Shown here piece after piece: positions 7,490-13,494 of a DNA stretch of 16,797 nucleotides. The position numbers and the translations under genes are program-made. Numbering within the stretch: position 1 is the first letter of the stretch; every line of letters begins with the position of its first letter. The notes under the pieces are model-generated. The model did no database searches and was not told the origin of the DNA. It saw only the letters and a program-made list of their open reading frames with translations. The stretch comes from Candidatus Nanopelagicales bacterium (GTDB taxonomy: Bacteria > Actinomycetota > Actinomycetes > S36-B12): contig JAGYOB010000342.1 of assembly GCA_018399515.1 (NCBI GenBank), forward strand, positions 1 to 16,797, read 5' to 3'.

Positions 7490-8257
7490 ATGCAGGTCAC
7501 GGTCGTCGGTTGTGCTGGATCCTTCCCGGGGGCGGACTCGCCAGCGTCCTGCTATCTCATCGAGCACGACGATGCTGCGATCGTGCTCGATCTCGGTAAT
7601 GGGTCCCTGGGTGTGCTGCAGCAACACATCGACTTGACGCGCATCGATGCGGTACTGCTGTCCCATCTTCATGTGGATCACTGCATCGATCTGACGTCGT
7701 TCTATGTGTTCCGGCGCTATCACCCCACCGGAGTCCTGCCTGCGATACCGGTGTTCGGGCCGACCGATACCGCACAGCGGATGGCGGCGGCCTATGGCCT
7801 CGACGCGGACCCGGGGATGGCAGGCATCTTCGACTTCCGTGCGATCGGCGATGGTCAGGGAGGCCCGGCGCGATTCGAGATCGGCCCTTTCGTGATCACG
7901 ACGACCCCGGTGGTGCATCCCGTGGAGGCCTACGCGATACGAGTCGACGCCGCAGGACATGCGCTGGTGTATTCGGGTGACACCGCGCCTACGCCAGCGT
8001 TGACCGACCTGGCCCGAGGAGCTGATGTCGCACTGTTCGAGGCGTCGTATCTCGACGGAATGGGAAACGACGGTGTGCACCTCACCGCGAGGCAGGCCGG
8101 GGAACACGCTGCTGCGGCGGGTGTCGATCATCTCGTGCTCACCCATCTGGTGGCCTGGCACGACCGGGCGGCGTCGGCACGCGAAGGCAGCGCGGGCTTC
8201 GGCCGCGATGTCACCCTCGCCACCTCTGGCCTCACCCTCACTCTCGGCTCGCACTAG
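7490..8257 (+). CDS. MBL-fold metallohydrolase, Rv1339-like (putative cyclic-nucleotide phosphodiesterase)
   Basis: This is a 255-residue metallo-beta-lactamase-fold enzyme with a complete two-metal site: HLHVDHC (His59, His61, Asp63, His64), His143 in VVHPVEAY, Asp164 in YSGDTAP and His219 in LTHL. The resemblance to RNase Z is superficial because the exosite arm is missing. Its place immediately before rph and rdgB and its sequence match M. tuberculosis Rv1339, reported as an atypical cAMP phosphodiesterase. By that homology it may lower cAMP, which is not proved here. The start at 7490 follows a -10 box by 7 nt. The TAG stop is the first half of the rph -10 box. Confidence 0.85.
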   Translation: MQVTVVGCAGSFPGADSPASCYLIEHDDAAIVLDLGNGSLGVLQQHIDLTRIDAVLLSHLHVDHCIDLTSFYVFRRYHPTGVLPAIPVFGPTDTAQRMAAAYGLDADPGMAGIFDFRAIGDGQGGPARFEIGPFVITTTPVVHPVEAYAIRVDAAGHALVYSGDTAPTPALTDLARGADVALFEASYLDGMGNDGVHLTARQAGEHAAAAGVDHLVLTHLVAWHDRAASAREGSAGFGRDVTLATSGLTLTLGSH

Positions 8258-8260
8258 GGT
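8255..8260 (+). promoter_or_regulatory. -10 box for leaderless rph, overlapping the upstream stop
   Basis: TAGGGT begins with the stop codon of the MBL-fold gene and is followed by 6 nt and the rph ATG at 8267. Confidence 0.55.
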
Positions 8261-8266
8261 CGGGGC

Positions 8267-8995
8267 ATGACGAGAACCGATGGCCGGGCTGCCGATCAAC
8301 TGCGACCGGTGACGTTCGCACGCGGGTGGATCGAGCAGGCCGAGGGATCCGCCCTGGTCAGTTTCGGGCGCACACGAGTGCTGTGCACCGCATCGTTCAC
8401 CCCCGGCGTGCCACGGTGGCTGAAGGACTCCGGGCGCGGCTGGGTGACAGCCGAATACGCCATGCTGCCGCGGTCGACTAACACTCGCAGCGACCGCGAA
8501 TCAGTCAAGGGCAAACTCGGCGGACGCACCCAGGAGATCTCTCGGCTGGTGGGCCGCAGCCTCCGAGCGATCATCGACATGGAGGCCCTCGGTGAGAACA
8601 CGATCGTGCTCGACTGCGATGTCCTCCAGGCCGATGGTGGAACCCGTACGGCTGCGATCACCGGCGCGTTCGTCGCACTAGCGGATGCGATCGCCTGGGC
8701 TCGGCGTGAGGGCCACGTACATGGCGATCCGCTCACTGATTCGGTCGCCGCTGTCAGCGTCGGGATCGTCGATGGCGAACCGCGACTCGATCTGCATTAC
8801 GACGACGACGTCAACGCCGACACCGACATGAACGTCGTCATGACCGGTGATGGTCGGTTCGTGGAGGTGCAGGGAACCGCCGAGCAGGAGCCGTTCGACA
8901 AGGCCCTGCTCGACGAGATGCTCACCCTGGCAACGGCCGGCTGTGCGCAATTGGCTGGCCTGCAGCGCGCCACCCTGCTCGATAACGAAGCCTGA
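8267..8995 (+). CDS. rph: Ribonuclease PH
   Basis: RNase PH trims the 3' ends of tRNA precursors by phosphorolysis. At 242 residues it is of family length. The opening [15 protein letters not shown], the central [17 protein letters not shown] segment and [20 protein letters not shown] are hallmark RNase PH sequences that form the phosphate- and RNA-binding surface of the hexamer. The ATG at 8267 follows a TAGGGT box by 6 nt, so it may be made as a leaderless message besides being read through from upstream. rdgB begins 16 nt after the stop, and the rph-rdgB pairing is widely conserved in bacteria. Confidence 0.96.
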   Translation: MTRTDGRAADQLRPVTFARGWIEQAEGSALVSFGRTRVLCTASFTPGVPRWLKDSGRGWVTAEYAMLPRSTNTRSDRESVKGKLGGRTQEISRLVGRSLRAIIDMEALGENTIVLDCDVLQADGGTRTAAITGAFVALADAIAWARREGHVHGDPLTDSVAAVSVGIVDGEPRLDLHYDDDVNADTDMNVVMTGDGRFVEVQGTAEQEPFDKALLDEMLTLATAGCAQLAGLQRATLLDNEA

Positions 8996-9011
8996 GAACG
9001 GGGCTCGAGGG

Positions 9012-9599
9012 ATGACCCGCCGCTACGTCATGGCCACTCGCAACGCTCACAAGGTCGATGAGGTGTCGCGGATCCTGCAGGCTGCCGGCGCCCATGTCGA
9101 GTTGGTCCCGCTGCCGACTGACGCGCCGGATGTGGCGGAGACGGGGGCGACGTTCGCGGCGAACGCCATGCTCAAGGCCCGATCGGCCGCTGAGTTCACC
9201 GGGTTGCCTGCGATCGCTGATGACTCCGGGCTGTGCGTCGATGCCTTGAATGGAATGCCGGGAATCCATTCGGCACGCTGGTGCGGCCAGCACGGGGACG
9301 ACGCGGCCAACCTGGAGCTGCTGCTCGGTCAACTCGCGGAGACACCCGCGTTGCGCCGAGACGCTCAATTCGTCTGCGCGGCAGCGGTTGTCGATCCGGT
9401 GCACGACACCGAACACATCGTCGAGGGTGTGCTCGAGGGCCGCCTCACGGATGCCCCTCGGGGAGAGGGCGGGTTCGGCTACGACCCGATCTTCATCCCC
9501 CACGGTGAACAGCGCACGACCGCGGAACTCACAGCGCAGGAGAAGGACGCCATCAGTCATCGGGGCCAAGCCTTCGCAAGCCTCGCCCCCCTCCTGTAA
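9012..9599 (+). CDS. rdgB: RdgB/HAM1-type XTP/dITP diphosphatase
   Basis: This is a housecleaning nucleotide pyrophosphatase that converts dITP, ITP and XTP to monophosphates and so keeps deaminated purines out of nucleic acids. At 195 residues it is the usual size. The substrate motif ATRNAHK (8-14), the metal-binding ADDSGL (69-74), GGFGYDPIF and the terminal SHRGQA are all intact. The ATG at 9012 is preceded by a close GAGGG; an alternative ATG at 9030 would cut into the first strand. It is the last gene of the plus-strand block and is followed by the long inverted repeat at 9626. Confidence 0.95.
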   Translation: MTRRYVMATRNAHKVDEVSRILQAAGAHVELVPLPTDAPDVAETGATFAANAMLKARSAAEFTGLPAIADDSGLCVDALNGMPGIHSARWCGQHGDDAANLELLLGQLAETPALRRDAQFVCAAAVVDPVHDTEHIVEGVLEGRLTDAPRGEGGFGYDPIFIPHGEQRTTAELTAQEKDAISHRGQAFASLAPLL

Positions 9600-9625
9600 C
9601 CATCCACCCCAGTCCACCCCCATCA

Positions 9626-9688
9626 CGTCTTAGTTACCAAAATGGTCGATAACTGCGTCAGTTATCGACCATTTTGGTAACTAAGACG
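9626..9688. repeat. Perfect 30-bp inverted repeat with a 3-nt loop
   Basis: Arms 9626-9655 and 9659-9688 are exact reverse complements around CGT. The arms are AT-rich compared with the surrounding DNA and each contains an imperfect internal palindrome (AGTTACCA ... TGGTCGATAACT). It lies between rdgB and the converging tRNA-Leu. It could act as a bidirectional terminator or be a mobile palindromic repeat. On the plus side it is followed by an A-tract rather than a T-tract, so it is not a classical intrinsic terminator for rdgB. Confidence 0.9.
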
Positions 9689-9691
9689 GAG

Positions 9692-9698
9692 AAAAAAA
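9692..9698 (-). terminator. T7 tract downstream of tRNA-Leu
   Basis: On the minus strand seven consecutive T follow the tRNA-Leu 3' end by about 15 C-rich nucleotides and precede the long hairpin. It probably helps end the tRNA transcript, although no hairpin other than the tRNA fold stands directly before it. Confidence 0.4.
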
Positions 9699-9713
9699 GG
9701 GGGGTGGGGTGGG

Positions 9714-9795
9714 TGCGGGTGGAGGGACTTGAACCCTCACGTCCGAGGACACAGGAACCTAAATCCTGCGCGTCTGCCAATTCCGCCACACCCGC
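9714..9795 (-). tRNA. tRNA-Leu (anticodon UAG)
   Basis: This is an 82-nt class II tRNA. The acceptor stem GCGGGTG pairs with CACCCGC, followed by discriminator A. The anticodon stem CAGGA/TCCTG encloses the loop TTTAGGT with anticodon TAG and G37. A long variable arm (TGTCC TCG GACG) and the T-arm AGGGTTCAAGTCCCT are present. CCA is not encoded. The gene lies downstream of bcp on the same strand. Confidence 0.96.
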
Positions 9796-9808
9796 GTGAG
9801 GCACCCCC

Positions 9809-9814
9809 AGGGTA
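9809..9814 (-). promoter_or_regulatory. Possible -10 box for tRNA-Leu
   Basis: On the minus strand TACCCT lies after the bcp stop and 13 nt before the tRNA 5' end. That spacing would give a short leader. The -35 is not clear. Confidence 0.35.
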
Positions 9815-9823
9815 ATGGCCGGG

Positions 9824-10291
9824 TTAGTCGAGCCCGAGGTCGCGGCGCAGCTTCGCGACGTGCCCGGTGGCCTTGACGTTGTAGCGCGCCTGCTCGATGC
9901 GACCGTCGGCATCGATGACGAACGTCGACCGGATCACCCCGACGACGACCTTGCCGTAGAGCTTCTTCTCCCCGTAGGCGCCGTAGGCGCTGAGCACGGC
10001 CTTGTCCGGATCTGACAGCAGCGCAAAAGTCAGGTGATCGCGCTCGCGGAACTGCGCCAGCGAATCCACCGGATCAGGGGACAGGCCCAGAACTGCGTAA
10101 CCGGCGGCGGTCAGCGTGCCCAGAGAGTCGCGAAAGTCGCAGGCCTGTTTGGTGCAGCCAGGGGTCATGGCGGCGGGATAGGCGTACAGGATCACTCGCT
10201 GACCGGCGTAGTCGGTCAAGGTCACCGCGCGGCCATGGTCGTCATCGAGGGTGAAGTCGGGTGCGAGATCACCGGGAGACAGCCGGTTCAT
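9824..10291 (-). CDS. bcp: Bcp-type thiol peroxidase (peroxiredoxin Q)
   Basis: This is a 155-residue cytoplasmic peroxiredoxin that reduces hydrogen peroxide and organic hydroperoxides with thioredoxin as the likely electron donor. The peroxidatic cysteine is Cys46 in MTPGCTKQACDFRD and the resolving cysteine is Cys51, five residues on, the atypical 2-Cys arrangement of PrxQ/Bcp. The start ATG overlaps the stop of the preceding transporter permease (ATGA), so translation is coupled to the metal importer, with GGAGAG upstream as a Shine-Dalgarno. The pairing hints at a joint role in metal and oxidative stress; tRNA-Leu follows by 28 nt. Confidence 0.93.
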   Translation of the reverse strand: MNRLSPGDLAPDFTLDDDHGRAVTLTDYAGQRVILYAYPAAMTPGCTKQACDFRDSLGTLTAAGYAVLGLSPDPVDSLAQFRERDHLTFALLSDPDKAVLSAYGAYGEKKLYGKVVVGVIRSTFVIDADGRIEQARYNVKATGHVAKLRRDLGLD

Positions 10292-11175
10292 GGCCGGATG
10301 CTCTCCTTGCCCGTGGTGGTCGTGGGAGCGGCGTGGCTGTCGAGTCCCACGGTGCGGCGCATGCCGCGCACCCCGGTGATCGCGAGGACGACGAGGAAGA
10401 CCGCGGTTCCGACGAGCACGATCATCGTTCCGGACGGGACGCCGGCGTAGTAGCTCAGGTACATCCCGACCAGGCCGGAGATCGAGCCGACGATCGTCGA
10501 CAGCACCAGCATTCGGCCGAATGAGTCGGTGAGCATCCGTGCCACGACCGCCGGGATCACCAGCATCGCGGCAACGAGGGTGACGCCGATGACGGTGAGG
10601 GTCACCAGGATCGCCAGGGACAGCATGATCATGAGCAGCGCTTCGGTCCGGCCGACTTTGACGCCGGACACGTCGGCGACTTCAGGATCGAATGTGGTGA
10701 ACAACAGTGCGCGGTAGCGCGTGAAGACCACGATCGCGGTGAAGGCGGTGACGAGTAGCAGCCAGAAGATCTGGGTGTTCGTGATGCCGAGGATGCTGCC
10801 GAACAGCGCGTTGTCGAAAGCCGGCCCACTTGAGCCGAATCTTGCGAACAGCGCGACGCCGAGAGCGAAGGAGGCTGTGGTGATGACACCGATCGCCGCG
10901 TCGGCACCGAGCCGACTGCGTCGAGCGACGTTCGTGATGGCGATCGCTGAGGCGATGCCCCACAGCCCGGCCCCGAGCACGTAGAACGATGCGGCGAACA
11001 GCTGCATCGCTGCGAATCCGCCGAAGATCGCATGCGACAGTCCGTGACCGATATAGCTCATGCCACGCAGAACGATGTAGACGCCGATGAAACCCAGCAG
11101 CGCACCCGACAGGGTGGCCACGATCAAGCCTCGCTGGAAGAACCCGTACTGCAACGGATCGATCAGTGCCTCCAT
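10288..11175 (-). CDS. Metal ABC transporter permease (ZnuB/MntC-type, ABC-3 family)
   Basis: This is the inner-membrane permease of a zinc/manganese-type importer, 295 residues with about eight or nine hydrophobic helices. The N-terminal LLGFIGVYIVLRGMSYIGHGLSHA and the later LVTLTVIGVTLVAAMLVIPAVVAR are the characteristic ABC-3 segments; the latter contacts the ATPase. The ATG at 11175 starts 4 nt after the ATPase stop. A longer reading frame back to 11280 overlaps the ATPase gene and is not hydrophobic in a family-like way. The stop shares ATGA with bcp. The metal cannot be told from the permease alone. Confidence 0.92.
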   Translation of the reverse strand: MEALIDPLQYGFFQRGLIVATLSGALLGFIGVYIVLRGMSYIGHGLSHAIFGGFAAMQLFAASFYVLGAGLWGIASAIAITNVARRSRLGADAAIGVITTASFALGVALFARFGSSGPAFDNALFGSILGITNTQIFWLLLVTAFTAIVVFTRYRALLFTTFDPEVADVSGVKVGRTEALLMIMLSLAILVTLTVIGVTLVAAMLVIPAVVARMLTDSFGRMLVLSTIVGSISGLVGMYLSYYAGVPSGTMIVLVGTAVFLVVLAITGVRGMRRTVGLDSHAAPTTTTGKESIRP

Positions 11176-11179
11176 CGCC

Positions 11180-11941
11180 CTAGCCCGCCAGTCGTCCGGG
11201 GCCGGAGGAATCGACGACCACCAGCATGCCCAGATGCTGCAGGACCTCCATGCGGGCACCGAATGTCTGCTCGAGGACATCCGGGGTGATCACCGCGTCG
11301 GGAGGACCCTGGGCCACGATCCGGCCGTTCACACACACCAGATCAGGCAGGTGAGCCGCCATCCCGTTGAGGTCGTGGGTGGTGAGCACGATGCCCATCC
11401 CATCGTGATGCAGGTCCGCGAGAAGGTGGAGGACGTCGTGCCGGGTGGAGATATCCACCCCGCTGGTGGGCTCGTCCAGCAGCAGCAGTTGCGGTCGGCG
11501 GATCAACGCCCGGGCCAAGAACATGCGCTGCTGCTGACCACCGGAGAGTTCGCGGATGTGGCGCTGCGCGAGTTCGCCGATGCCCAGGCGCTCGAGCACC
11601 GCAGCCACCTCGGCGCGTTCGGAGCGGCTGGCCCACGGCAGACGGCGTCCGGTGCGTGACATCTGCACGCACTCGGCCACGGTGATGGGGAAGTTCCAGT
11701 TCACCGTCTCCAACTGCGGAACATAGGAAACCGCGACACCGGGCGACCGCTCGATGGTCCCGCTCGCTGGCTTGAGCGAGCCCAGCAGAAGGCGCAGGAG
11801 CGTGGTTTTCCCCGCCCCGGACGGCCCGACGATCCCGGTGAACGACCGATGATCGACAGCGAAGTCGACGTCGTGCAAGACGGTGGAGTGGCGGTAACCC
11901 GCGTCCACCCTCCTCAGGGCAATCAGCGGAGCGGAGGCCAC
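11180..11941 (-). CDS. Metal ABC transporter ATP-binding protein (ZnuC/MntB-type)
   Basis: This 253-residue nucleotide-binding subunit powers import through the adjacent permease. It contains Walker A GPSGAGKT (about 39-46), the Q-loop in SYVPQLETVNWNFPITV, signature LSGGQQQR, Walker B LLLLDEP and the switch histidine in TTHD. The VNWNFPITV segment resembles manganese/zinc/iron importer ATPases. The start is placed at the GTG at 11941 because a TAGGGT -10 box stands 7 nt before it; an in-frame GTG three codons upstream (11950) overlaps that box. A hairpin and this internal promoter separate it from the binding-protein gene. Confidence 0.92.
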   Translation of the reverse strand: MASAPLIALRRVDAGYRHSTVLHDVDFAVDHRSFTGIVGPSGAGKTTLLRLLLGSLKPASGTIERSPGVAVSYVPQLETVNWNFPITVAECVQMSRTGRRLPWASRSERAEVAAVLERLGIGELAQRHIRELSGGQQQRMFLARALIRRPQLLLLDEPTSGVDISTRHDVLHLLADLHHDGMGIVLTTHDLNGMAAHLPDLVCVNGRIVAQGPPDAVITPDVLEQTFGARMEVLQHLGMLVVVDSSGPGRLAG

Positions 11942-11948
11942 GCGCCTC

Positions 11949-11954
11949 ACCCTA
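11949..11954 (-). promoter_or_regulatory. Internal -10 box for a leaderless ATPase message
   Basis: On the minus strand TAGGGT is followed by 7 nt and the GTG at 11941. It would allow the ATPase, permease and bcp to be transcribed apart from the binding protein. Confidence 0.5.
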
Positions 11955-11965
11955 TCCCGGGGCCG

Positions 11966-11984
11966 GTGACCCGCCCCGGGTCAC
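11966..11984 (-). terminator. Intercistronic hairpin after the binding-protein gene
   Basis: GTGACCC and GGGTCAC form a perfect 7-bp stem with a 5-nt loop. The 5' arm in the transcript holds the TGA stop of the metal-binding lipoprotein. Without a T-tract it more likely attenuates or protects the upstream message than ends it completely. Confidence 0.5.
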
Positions 11985-13006
11985 TGCGGGTAATACGCGT
12001 TGTCCGTCGGCACGGTGAACACCAGAGCATCGAGCTGGGTCGGGGTGCCACCTAATCCGGTGATCATGGTGCGGTAGTTGTAGCGCAGCAGCGACAGCAG
12101 ATTGTGCTCGGGATCGCCGGGGCCGCCGGGCAGGTCGTCATCACGCAGCGAATCCTCGTAGCGCACGCCGGCCTCAGCGGCGATGGTCTCCAGAACCGGT
12201 GAGGGGAATACCTCGGATCCGAAGATGACCGGGACTCCCTCGGCGCGGATCTGCTCGATCAATTCCGCGACCTCGGCCGGCGTCGGTTCGTCGAAGCTGC
12301 CCGGTTCGATAGCCCCGATGACGGTCCAGTTGTAGTTCTTGGCGAAGTAGGCATAGGCATCGTGGTAGGTGAGCAGCTTGCGCTGGTCGACCGGGACGGA
12401 CTCCTGGTCGGCGCGCAAGGCGGCGTCCAACTTGGCGACCTCCGTGGTGAACGCCTCGAAGTTGGCATCGAAGGTTTCGGCGTTAGCCGGATCGCGTTCG
12501 CCGAGAACCTCGCGAACCACGTCGGCGTATTCCACGACGTAGGTCGGATCGGTCCACAGGTGCGGGTTGGGCTTGCCCTCTTCCTCGGGGAACGAGAAGT
12601 CGTAGAGGTAATCGGACTCGGGCAGAAGCCGGGTGCCGATCTCGACGATCTCGGCTCCGGGCTTCAAATTCGCCTCAGCGAGCGCGATGGTCGGGTCCTC
12701 CAACTGCAGCCCATTGACGAAGATCACGTCGGCGCGGCTGACTAGTTCGGCAACCGAGGGTGCCGGTTCGAAGGTGTGCGAGTTCGTGCCTTCGGGAACG
12801 ATCCCTTCGACCTCGACCGCGTCGCCCCCGATGACCGACACGATGTTGGTGATGGGGGACACGGTCGCGGCGGCGACCAGCCGGCCGTCGGAGGCGTCAG
12901 GAGAACCCGAGGAATCCGAATCCCCGCCGCAGGCGGTGAGGGTCAACGCCAAGGCGGCGACGGCGGCTAGGGGGGCGAGGGAGGGGCGCAGGAGTCGTCG
13001 AGTCAC
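11981..13006 (-). CDS. Metal-binding lipoprotein of the ABC importer (ZnuA/TroA family)
   Basis: This 341-residue cluster A-I binding protein is anchored outside the membrane and delivers zinc or manganese to the permease. The signal peptide ends in the lipobox LTAC with Cys26, followed by an Asp/Ser-rich linker. Likely metal ligands are His77 (NSHTFEP), His149 (NPHLWTDP), His215 (TYHDAYAYF) and Asp285 (YEDSL). Three His and one Asp is the TroA/zinc-type set and argues against the Glu-containing PsaA manganese set. A long His-rich loop typical of gammaproteobacterial ZnuA is absent; the loop at 131-148 is acidic. The GTG at 13006 stands 6 nt after TAGGAT, so it is probably leaderless, with a Zur-like box over the -35. 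Confidence 0.93.
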   Translation of the reverse strand: MTRRLLRPSLAPLAAVAALALTLTACGGDSDSSGSPDASDGRLVAAATVSPITNIVSVIGGDAVEVEGIVPEGTNSHTFEPAPSVAELVSRADVIFVNGLQLEDPTIALAEANLKPGAEIVEIGTRLLPESDYLYDFSFPEEEGKPNPHLWTDPTYVVEYADVVREVLGERDPANAETFDANFEAFTTEVAKLDAALRADQESVPVDQRKLLTYHDAYAYFAKNYNWTVIGAIEPGSFDEPTPAEVAELIEQIRAEGVPVIFGSEVFPSPVLETIAAEAGVRYEDSLRDDDLPGGPGDPEHNLLSLLRYNYRTMITGLGGTPTQLDALVFTVPTDNAYYPQ

Positions 13007-13012
13007 GCGAGG

Positions 13013-13041
13013 ATCCTAGGGAGACTCCTTGTTATATGCAA
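13013..13041 (-). promoter_or_regulatory. Promoter of the metal importer operon
   Basis: On the minus strand TTGCAT (13041-13036) and TAGGAT (13018-13013) are separated by 17 bp. The GTG start follows 6 nt later, which implies a leaderless transcript. Confidence 0.65.
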
Positions 13042-13051
13042 ATTATTCGCA
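13037..13051. promoter_or_regulatory. Zur/FUR-family-like operator
   Basis: TGCAAATTATTCGCA is a 7-1-7 inverted repeat with 12 of 15 positions symmetric. It matches the actinobacterial Zur-box form TGAAAATGATTTTCA at 11 of 15 positions. It covers the -35 of the metal-importer promoter, where a repressor would block polymerase. The regulator itself is not in the window. Confidence 0.6.
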
Positions 13052-13121
13052 ATTGAGAGAGTCTGCGAAGAGCGAGATGGCCGGGATCGTGAACCTGTGC
13101 GCCGGCCCTGCTCACGCTGGT

Positions 13122-13127
13122 TAGGGT
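13122..13127 (+). promoter_or_regulatory. -10 box for the leaderless DUF3618 gene
   Basis: TAGGGT is followed by 7 nt and the GTG at 13135. Confidence 0.55.
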
Positions 13128-13134
13128 GGGGTTC

Positions 13135-13461
13135 GTGAGTAACGAGGCCGAAACGTCCCACCAGTTGTCCCAGCGCCAGCAGGCCGGTAGCGACAGTCCC
13201 CCGAGTGCTGCGGCCCTGCAGGCCGAGATCGAGTCGGCCCGTGCCGACCTGGTCACCTCGCTGGCCGAATTGAAGGAGCAGTCATCGCCGGCGGCGCTCG
13301 CGCGGCGCGGTAAAGCCGCGGTAACCGGTTTTTTCGTCGATGAATACGGCGGCGTGCGACCGGAGCGCATCGCGATGGCTGCCGGTGCTGTGGTCACGTT
13401 GGTCGTGCTTCGACGCTGGCGGCGATCACGACGAGCCCGTCGCATGTGTGTCTGCAGATAG
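13135..13461 (+). CDS. DUF3618 domain protein
   Basis: This is a 108-residue protein. A polar Gln/Ser-rich N-terminus (1-26) is followed by an amphipathic helix with the DUF3618 pattern LQAEIESARADLVTSLAELK (28-47) and ARRGKAAV. One hydrophobic segment follows (about 79-92), then a strongly basic tail (RRWRRSRRARR) that should face the cytoplasm. The family is found in actinobacteria, often beside phage-holin-like membrane proteins and envelope stress genes, and has no proven function. The GTG at 13135 is preferred to an upstream in-frame GTG at 13126 because a -10 box sits 7 nt before it. It is divergent from the metal importer. Confidence 0.75.
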   Translation: MSNEAETSHQLSQRQQAGSDSPPSAAALQAEIESARADLVTSLAELKEQSSPAALARRGKAAVTGFFVDEYGGVRPERIAMAAGAVVTLVVLRRWRRSRRARRMCVCR

Positions 13462-13481
13462 TCGAGGGTCTGTCCTGAGTC

Positions 13482-13488
13482 GAGAGAG
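13482..13488 (+). promoter_or_regulatory. Shine-Dalgarno deciding the zwf start
   Basis: GAGAGAG is 6 nt from the ATG at 13495 but abuts the ATG at 13489, so the second ATG is preferred. Confidence 0.6.
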
Positions 13489-13494
13489 ATGCTG

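Noticed and set aside
7490..8257. RNase Z
   Set aside because: The fold and HxHxDH motif are shared, but the RNase Z exosite arm is absent and the gene order fits Rv1339-type proteins.
9626..9688. Classical rho-independent terminator for rdgB
   Set aside because: The stem is followed by an A-tract rather than T on the plus strand and is far longer than typical, so I kept it as an inverted repeat of uncertain role.
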